NCBI GenBank assembly: GCA_963701715.1
Contig: CAVPAX010000009.1
Span: forward strand, 1 to 64,000
Direction: 5' to 3'
DNA: 64,000 bases
Origin: Methylotenera_A sp963701715
Lineage (GTDB): Bacteria; Pseudomonadota; Gammaproteobacteria; Burkholderiales; Methylophilaceae
Of this stretch, positions 58,875 to 64,000 are shown piece by piece. The notes under the pieces were generated by a model. The model was not told the origin of the DNA and did not search any database. It worked only from the letters and a program-made list of their open reading frames with translations. Position numbers and translations under genes: made by a program. Each line of letters starts with the position of its first letter. The stretch's first letter is position 1.

Positions 58875-61103
58875 ATGTCACTAAATTTATCTCCGGTCAT
58901 TTTCAATATCGCGCTCGACGTACCGCTTAATCGGACATTCGATTATCTCAGCGGCGGTTTTGTTGCGCATATCGGTAGCCGTGTTGTGGTGCCGTTTGCG
59001 GGTAGGAATTTGGTGGGCATATTGTTGGAAGTTAAACAAACGTCAGATTACCCAGTCGAAAAATTAAAGCCGGTCAGCCATGTATTTGAAGACGTGGCGT
59101 TTGATAAGGACACTTTCAAATTACTGAAATTTTGTGCCGATTATTATCATTATCCGCTTGGGCAGGCCCTGATTTCTTCACTGCCATTGCGTTTGCGCCA
59201 GCTTAAGCCGGCAGTTTCGCGCAAAGCATTTGCCTATTCATTACTTCCAAATGCAGATATCAGCAAAATCCCTGCAAAAAAAGTGCTTTTGCATCGAATT
59301 ATCACTGCCCTGCAAGCCACGCCGGTATTGGCTTCTGGCGATCTTGCTTTTGTTTCTTCCGGATGGCGAAAAGCGATTCTGGAACTCAAAAATCTAGGCT
59401 TGGTCGATGAGCAGGAAGTGGTTGCAGTAAAAGGATCATTGCCAACATCATCAATAGCGCCACAACTGAATGACGAGCAAAATCAGGCGATAGAAAGCGT
59501 GTTAGCACTTACTCACCAATTTAAACCATGGTTGTTATACGGCATTACCGGCAGCGGTAAAACTGAAGTGTATATCCAAATCATACAGAAAATTTTGCAA
59601 GAAAAAAATGCGCAAGTTTTAGTATTGGTGCCGGAAATCAATCTGACACCACAGCTGGAGGCGCGTTTTAGAAGTCGCCTAAGCCAATATCCATTAGTCA
59701 CATTGCACAGCAATTTAAGTGAAAGTGAGCGCTTACAAAACTGGCAAGCTGCCAGCACGGGTGCGGCCAGAATTGTGATTGGCACACGGCTGAGCGTGTT
59801 TACACCCATGCCGCATCTAAAATTAATCGTGATGGACGAAGAGCACGACGGCTCTTATAAGCAACAGGACGGTATGCGTTATCATGCGCGCGATGTGGCG
59901 ATGGTGCGCGCCAAGCAGCTCAATATCCCCATTGTGTTGGGTAGTGCAACGCCATCTTTAGAGACCTGGTTTAATGCAACAAATAGTCATAATGCACACA
60001 AGCAGCAATACGGTTTGCTTAGTCTTACCCAGCGCGCAGTTGAAAACGCGGCATTGCCCAATATCTTTTGTATCGATACGGCAAAGTCACCCACAGAAAA
60101 TGGCCTATCTCCTTTGCTGGTGAATGCATTGCGCGAGCGCTTGAAGCGCGGTGAGCAAAGCCTATTGTTTATCAATCGCCGGGGCTACGCGCCAGTGTTG
60201 CATTGTGGTGCGTGCCAGTGGATAGCGTCTTGTAGTCGCTGTTCGGCGCGCTTGGTGGTGCATTTAAGGCAAAGACGGCTTAAGTGCCATCATTGTGGGC
60301 ACGAGCAAAAAATCCCCCTGCAATGCCCCAGCTGCGGCAATACGGATTTGTATCCTACAGGGCAAGCCACACAGCGTTTAGAGCAAACGCTTCAATCGAT
60401 ATTTCCAACTGCCCGAATCGCTCGAGTAGACCGCGACAGTATGCGTAGCAAAGATGCGCTAAATGATTTGTTAACCAAAGTGCATCACCAAGAAATCGAT
60501 ATTTTGGTAGGCACACAGATGCTAGCTAAAGGTCATGATTTCCCGCATCTTACTTTGGTTGGCGTGATTGACACCGATAGCGCCTTATACAGCCCTGATT
60601 TTCGAGCCAGTGAACGCTTATTCGCACAATTGATGCAGGTATCAGGCCGGGCCGGACGTGCCGAAAAGGCTGGCGAAGTACTGATACAAACGGCTTTTCC
60701 GCAACATGCCTTATTTCAAGCGCTTCGCAGTCAGGATTATGTAAGCTTTGCCAATGAGCTGTTGCAAGAGCGCGCTACAATGCAATTTCCACCGATGAGT
60801 TTCTTTGCTTTACTGCGGGCCGAGGCGAATGATTTTAACCAGGTACAGCAATTTTTAAATAAAGCTGGGAATTCGGCGCGCGAGCTGCTTACAAATTATT
60901 TAAAACCTGATGTCATGATTTATGACCCGGTGCGCCCGCAAATGGAGCGTCTGAAAGGCATGGAGCGCGGGCAGTTGTTGCTGCAGGCCAATAGTAGAGC
61001 TGCTTTACAACGACTACTTAAGTTATGGATGCCAAAATGCCGCGAATTGCCAGTAGCCTCTAAAATTCGCTGGAGCTTAGATATTGACCCGCTTGAGTTT
61101 TAA
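58875..61103 (+). CDS. priA: Primosomal protein N' (replication restart helicase PriA)
   Basis: A 742-residue helicase. The N-terminal 3'-DNA-binding domain is followed by the helicase core with YGITGSGKTEVYIQII (Walker A), IVMDEEHDGSYKQQDG (Walker B) and LGSATPSLETWF. The zinc-binding cysteine pairs are in HCGACQWIASCSRCSA, CHHCGH and CPSCGN, and the last core motif is QVSGRAGRAEKAG. It reloads the replisome at stalled forks. Full length. Confidence 0.96.
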   Translation: MSLNLSPVIFNIALDVPLNRTFDYLSGGFVAHIGSRVVVPFAGRNLVGILLEVKQTSDYPVEKLKPVSHVFEDVAFDKDTFKLLKFCADYYHYPLGQALISSLPLRLRQLKPAVSRKAFAYSLLPNADISKIPAKKVLLHRIITALQATPVLASGDLAFVSSGWRKAILELKNLGLVDEQEVVAVKGSLPTSSIAPQLNDEQNQAIESVLALTHQFKPWLLYGITGSGKTEVYIQIIQKILQEKNAQVLVLVPEINLTPQLEARFRSRLSQYPLVTLHSNLSESERLQNWQAASTGAARIVIGTRLSVFTPMPHLKLIVMDEEHDGSYKQQDGMRYHARDVAMVRAKQLNIPIVLGSATPSLETWFNATNSHNAHKQQYGLLSLTQRAVENAALPNIFCIDTAKSPTENGLSPLLVNALRERLKRGEQSLLFINRRGYAPVLHCGACQWIASCSRCSARLVVHLRQRRLKCHHCGHEQKIPLQCPSCGNTDLYPTGQATQRLEQTLQSIFPTARIARVDRDSMRSKDALNDLLTKVHHQEIDILVGTQMLAKGHDFPHLTLVGVIDTDSALYSPDFRASERLFAQLMQVSGRAGRAEKAGEVLIQTAFPQHALFQALRSQDYVSFANELLQERATMQFPPMSFFALLRAEANDFNQVQQFLNKAGNSARELLTNYLKPDVMIYDPVRPQMERLKGMERGQLLLQANSRAALQRLLKLWMPKCRELPVASKIRWSLDIDPLEF

Positions 61104-61174
61104 ATATTGAGATAGTTTTTGCTATGCGACCCCTGCCCAAGTAAAATAGCGTTTTAGTCAAATGCAGATGAATT

Positions 61175-61248
61175 GCGGGTGTAGTTCAATGGTAGAACGC
61201 TAGCTTCCCAAGCTCGATACGCGGGTTCGATTCCCGTCACCCGCTCCA
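61175..61248 (+). tRNA. tRNA-Gly (anticodon CCC)
   Basis: A 74-base cloverleaf: acceptor GCGGGTG pairs with CACCCGC, the D arm is TTCAATGGTAGAAC, the anticodon loop is TTCCCAA (CCC), the T arm is CGGGTTCGATTCCCG, and the encoded end is TCCA. The anticodon stem has one mismatch (T-C). The 3' CCA is encoded. It lies 25 bases before thiD and may share its transcript. Confidence 0.95.
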
Positions 61249-61273
61249 AAAAATCAATTTTAGAAAGAAACGC

Positions 61274-62149
61274 ATGACACAAACACCGCCAACCGTTCTC
61301 ACTTTTGCTGCTACAGATCCTAGCGGCGGCGCAGGTTTGCAGGCCGATATTCTGACATTGGCCAGTATCGGCTGCCATCCGCTTTCTGTGGTGACGGGAG
61401 TTACTGTGCAAGATACCGTGGGTGTGGAAAGCGTGATGGCGCTTGATGCTGACTGGATTAACGAACAAGCGCGTACCATTTTAGAGGATGTGCAGGTATC
61501 TGCCTTTAAGCTGGGGTTGCTAGGCAGTATAGAAAACGTGGCGGTGATAGCAGAGATTATGGCTGATTACCCTGATGTGCCATTGTTGATAGACCCTATT
61601 TTAACGTCTGGCCGAGGCGATGAACTGGCGAATGAAGAAATGCAGGCTGCGTTATGCGATTTACTGTTTCCGCAAGCCACTCTGATTACACCGAATAGCC
61701 TGGAAGCGCGCCGCTTGGCATTTTATGATGAAGGTGACGAGATTCAGCATACATCGCTTGATGAGGCGGCGATGCGTTTGCTGGAAATGGGTACCGAATA
61801 TGTGTTGGTTACAGGCACACATGAGCGTTCAACCGATGTAGTGAACTCACTATATGGAACGCTTTCTTCCGGTGCCAGCGGTCTCATTAAGGCTTATCAT
61901 TGGGAGCGGCTTGCAGGAAGTTACCATGGATCCGGCTGCACGCTCACCAGCGCGATTGCGGCATGCCTGGCGCATGGATTGAGTATGGAAGAGGCGATTC
62001 AGGAGGCGCAGGAATATACCTGGCAAACATTAAAAAATGCTTTCCGCCCAGGTATGGGGCAATATATCCCTGACCGTTTTTTTTGGGCGCGCGATGAAGA
62101 TGATATTGATGAATCAACCAGTGAAAAAGTCTCCCCCATTCAGCATTAA
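61274..62149 (+). CDS. thiD: Hydroxymethylpyrimidine/phosphomethylpyrimidine kinase
   Basis: A 291-residue ribokinase-fold enzyme that phosphorylates HMP and HMP-P for thiamine synthesis. The N-terminal TFAATDPSGGAGLQADILT and the block KLGLLGS are typical, the DPIL motif is LLIDPILTSGRGD, and the anion hole with the catalytic aspartate region is in GSGCTLTSAIAACLAHG. The C-terminal acidic tail is unusual but short. Its last 41 bases overlap thiE. No TPP riboswitch is evident in the short gap after the tRNA. Confidence 0.95.
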   Translation: MTQTPPTVLTFAATDPSGGAGLQADILTLASIGCHPLSVVTGVTVQDTVGVESVMALDADWINEQARTILEDVQVSAFKLGLLGSIENVAVIAEIMADYPDVPLLIDPILTSGRGDELANEEMQAALCDLLFPQATLITPNSLEARRLAFYDEGDEIQHTSLDEAAMRLLEMGTEYVLVTGTHERSTDVVNSLYGTLSSGASGLIKAYHWERLAGSYHGSGCTLTSAIAACLAHGLSMEEAIQEAQEYTWQTLKNAFRPGMGQYIPDRFFWARDEDDIDESTSEKVSPIQH

Positions 62150-62750
62150 TGGTTTATATGCGGTTACGCCGGATGAATTCGGCACAGATCTGCTATGCAA
62201 GCAAGTAGAGGCCGCAATACGAGGCGGTGCAAAACTGGTGCAGTATCGCAACAAAATGGCTGATGCCAACTTACGACTTAGGCAGGCGAGCGCGCTGCTG
62301 GCGTTATGTCGCAGTTTCGGGGTGCCGCTGGTGATTAATGATCACCTGGATTTATGTGCGAAAATTGATGCAGATGGTTTGCATTTGGGCATGACGGATT
62401 GTGATCTGGGGGCAGCCAGGCGTCTGCTCGGTGATGATAAAATCATTGGCGCTTCTTGTTACAATCAACTCGACCTTGCGGTAAAAGCCGAGCAAGCAGG
62501 TGCTAGTTATGTGGCGTTTGGTGCATGTTTCGGTTCAGGTACAAAACCTAACGCTACACAAACACCCCTGAGCATATTTACTGAGGCCAAACAAAAAATC
62601 GCCATTCCACTAGTCGCCATAGGCGGTATTACTTTAGAGAATGCATCAAGTGTATTACAAGCTGGCGCGGATGCGATAGCGGTGGTTGGTGCACTTTTCA
62701 ATGCAAGTGATACTGCAGAAACCAGCCTGCAGTTTACACATTTATTTTAA
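62109..62750 (+). CDS. thiE: Thiamine-phosphate synthase
   Basis: A 213-residue TIM-barrel enzyme that joins HMP-PP and thiazole phosphate to thiamine phosphate. Motifs are LYAVTPDEFGTDLLCKQVEA, GGAKLVQYRNKMAD, VPLVINDHLDLCAKIDADG (pyrophosphate site), GASCYNQ, FGACFGSGTKPNA and VAIGGITLENASSVL. The ATG at 62,109 lies inside thiD in another frame; an earlier ATG at 62,100 is also possible. Coupling with thiD places two consecutive thiamine steps together. Confidence 0.94.
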   Translation: MNQPVKKSPPFSINGLYAVTPDEFGTDLLCKQVEAAIRGGAKLVQYRNKMADANLRLRQASALLALCRSFGVPLVINDHLDLCAKIDADGLHLGMTDCDLGAARRLLGDDKIIGASCYNQLDLAVKAEQAGASYVAFGACFGSGTKPNATQTPLSIFTEAKQKIAIPLVAIGGITLENASSVLQAGADAIAVVGALFNASDTAETSLQFTHLF

Positions 62751-62773
62751 CTACATTTATTTAAGCCTACATC

Positions 62774-64000
62774 ATGACTTCACAAAATCAAATTCTGTTT
62801 GAAAAATCACAGCAACTTATTCCTGGCGGCGTAAATTCTCCAGTGCGTGCGTTTCGTAGTGTAGGCGGTACGCCGATATTCTTCAAAAAGGGATTGGGCA
62901 GTAAGCTTTGGGATGCCGATGGTAAGCAGTACATTGATTACATAAACTCTTGGGGTCCGATGATTGTTGGCCATGCACACCCAGAGGTTATTTCGGCTGT
63001 GCAAGCGGTTGCAGCCAATAGTTTGTCATTTGGCGCGCCGACAGGTTTAGAGCTGGAGATGGCGGAAGCGATCAATAAGCTAGTGCCCAGCATGGAGCAG
63101 CTGCGGCTGGTGAGTAGCGGCACCGAGGCCACCATGAGCGCTATCCGTGTGGCGAGGGGATTTACAGGGCGCAATAAAATCGTGAAGTTTGAGGGTTGTT
63201 ACCATGGCCATTCGGACGCGCTATTGGTAAAGGCGGGCTCTGGTTTGCTGACATTTAATGATTCAAATTCTAAAGGTGTGCCCAGTTCAGCCGGCGTACC
63301 GGCGGAAGTGGTTGCGGATACGCTCACCCTGGAATACAACAATACGCAAACGCTTAAAGATTTATTCAGCCAGATTGGTGGTCAAATTGCATGTGTGATT
63401 ATTGAGCCGGTCGTTGGCAATATGAATTTAATTGTGCCGAAGATGGAATTTTTGCAGACATTGCGTGAGCTTTGTACCCAACACGGCACGGTGCTGATTT
63501 TTGATGAGGTGATGACAGGTTTTCGTGTGGCATTGGGCGGCGCGCAAGCGCTCTATAACATCAAGCCGGACATGACGACATTGGGCAAAGTCATCGGTGG
63601 CGGCTTGCCAGTGGGCGCGTTTGGTGGACGCAGAGACATCATGAGTTGTCTTGCTCCATTGGGTCCGGTCTATCAGGCAGGTACTTTGTCAGGCAATCCT
63701 GTCGCTGTGACAGCGGGGTTAGTGACGCTCAAATTGATCCAAGAAAGGGGCTTTCATGAAAAACTTACCCTGCAAACTAAAAAGCTAATGGACGGATTGG
63801 TACAGGCAGCTATAGACGCGGGAGTGACCTTCAGTGCACAGAGCGTGGGCGGTATGTTTGGGTTATATTTTATGCAGAGTTGCCCTACTTCTTATGCTGA
63901 GATGATGCAATCTGACAAAGAAGCATTTAATAAGTTTTTCCACAGCATGCTTGATAACGGTGTTTATCTTGGGCCGTCTGCGTTTGAAGCAGGGTTTGTT
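62774..64000 (+). CDS. hemL: Glutamate-1-semialdehyde aminomutase (partial)
   Basis: 409 residues of a ~426-residue PLP enzyme; the 3' end is beyond the window. It makes 5-aminolevulinate from glutamate-1-semialdehyde, the first committed tetrapyrrole of the C5 pathway. Motifs are PGGVNSPVRAFRSVGG, SSGTEATMSAIRVARGFTGR, IIEPVVGNM and FDEVMTGFR, and the PLP lysine is in TTLGKVIGGGLPVGAFGG. It belongs to the same pathway as hemC and hemD at 9-10 kb. It lies 23 bases after thiE, a common pairing. Confidence 0.97.
   Translation, partial: MTSQNQILFEKSQQLIPGGVNSPVRAFRSVGGTPIFFKKGLGSKLWDADGKQYIDYINSWGPMIVGHAHPEVISAVQAVAANSLSFGAPTGLELEMAEAINKLVPSMEQLRLVSSGTEATMSAIRVARGFTGRNKIVKFEGCYHGHSDALLVKAGSGLLTFNDSNSKGVPSSAGVPAEVVADTLTLEYNNTQTLKDLFSQIGGQIACVIIEPVVGNMNLIVPKMEFLQTLRELCTQHGTVLIFDEVMTGFRVALGGAQALYNIKPDMTTLGKVIGGGLPVGAFGGRRDIMSCLAPLGPVYQAGTLSGNPVAVTAGLVTLKLIQERGFHEKLTLQTKKLMDGLVQAAIDAGVTFSAQSVGGMFGLYFMQSCPTSYAEMMQSDKEAFNKFFHSMLDNGVYLGPSAFEAGFV

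Noticed and set aside
1..64000. CRISPR array, prophage or insertion sequence
   Set aside because: No regularly spaced repeats, phage structural genes or transposases were seen anywhere in the window.

Overview
The window is the replication-origin neighbourhood of a low-GC betaproteobacterium, most likely a methylotroph of the Methylophilaceae (Methylotenera-like; inference). The pointers are the gyrB-dnaN-dnaA / rpmH-rnpA-yidD-yidC-mnmE / mnmG-rsmG-parA-parB-atpIBEFHAGDC order, betaproteobacterial protein types (FimV-like, AlgZ/AlgR-like, DUF3426, SHP cytochrome), and a pqqA peptide gene for the PQQ cofactor used by methanol dehydrogenases.

Layout. 1-~3,160: a GC-rich segment that looks foreign to the rest. 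It carries a broken AbiEii-like nucleotidyltransferase with its partner, a stand-alone 5S rRNA, a methyltransferase and the stump of an ABC-2 permease. It meets the C-terminus of hemW at about 3,160 with no mobile element, so a chimeric contig is the simplest reading. 3.2-12 kb: fimV-like, argH, a LytS/LytTR two-component pair, a TM-helix channel-like protein, hemC-hemD, a ferredoxin-type reductase and FxsA. 12-18.6 kb: dsbD, a TlpA thioredoxin, aroQ-accB-accC-prmA and a zinc-ribbon protein. 18.6-22.5 kb: orphan pqqA, oxyR, two tiny ORFs leading into katG, and rubredoxin. 22.5-24 kb: exoD and a small membrane protein, both frameshifted, inside a partial duplication of the rubredoxin tail. 24-29.3 kb: gyrB, dnaN, dnaA leftward. 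29.3-46.5 kb: rightward from the origin, rpmH through the ATP synthase operon, with three parS sites at 33.8-36.6 kb. 46.5-64 kb: glmU, glmS, MgtC/DUF4010 protein, EAL-HDOD protein, yaeQ, ettA, an SDR, dsbA, a SPOR protein, argS, priA, tRNA-Gly(CCC), thiD, thiE and partial hemL.

How the genes work together. The switch from leftward (dnaA-dnaN-gyrB) to rightward (rpmH onward) genes, the AT-rich gaps with DnaA-box-like sequences and the parS/parAB group mark the origin and its segregation centre. hemC, hemD, hemL and the hemW remnant supply tetrapyrroles for the b- and c-type cytochromes. dsbD, TlpA and dsbA handle periplasmic thiols. oxyR-katG is a peroxide-response unit.

A caution for users: at least eight single-base frameshifts lie in the first ~26 kb (including the essential genes hemC and gyrB), and none was seen from 26.4 to 64 kb. 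This suggests uneven sequence quality rather than real gene loss. No clear-cut new large system was found. The best leads are the tandem small ORFs before katG, a dispersed hairpin with a conserved loop, the duplicated rubredoxin tail, and a -1 slippery heptamer at the end of dsbA.
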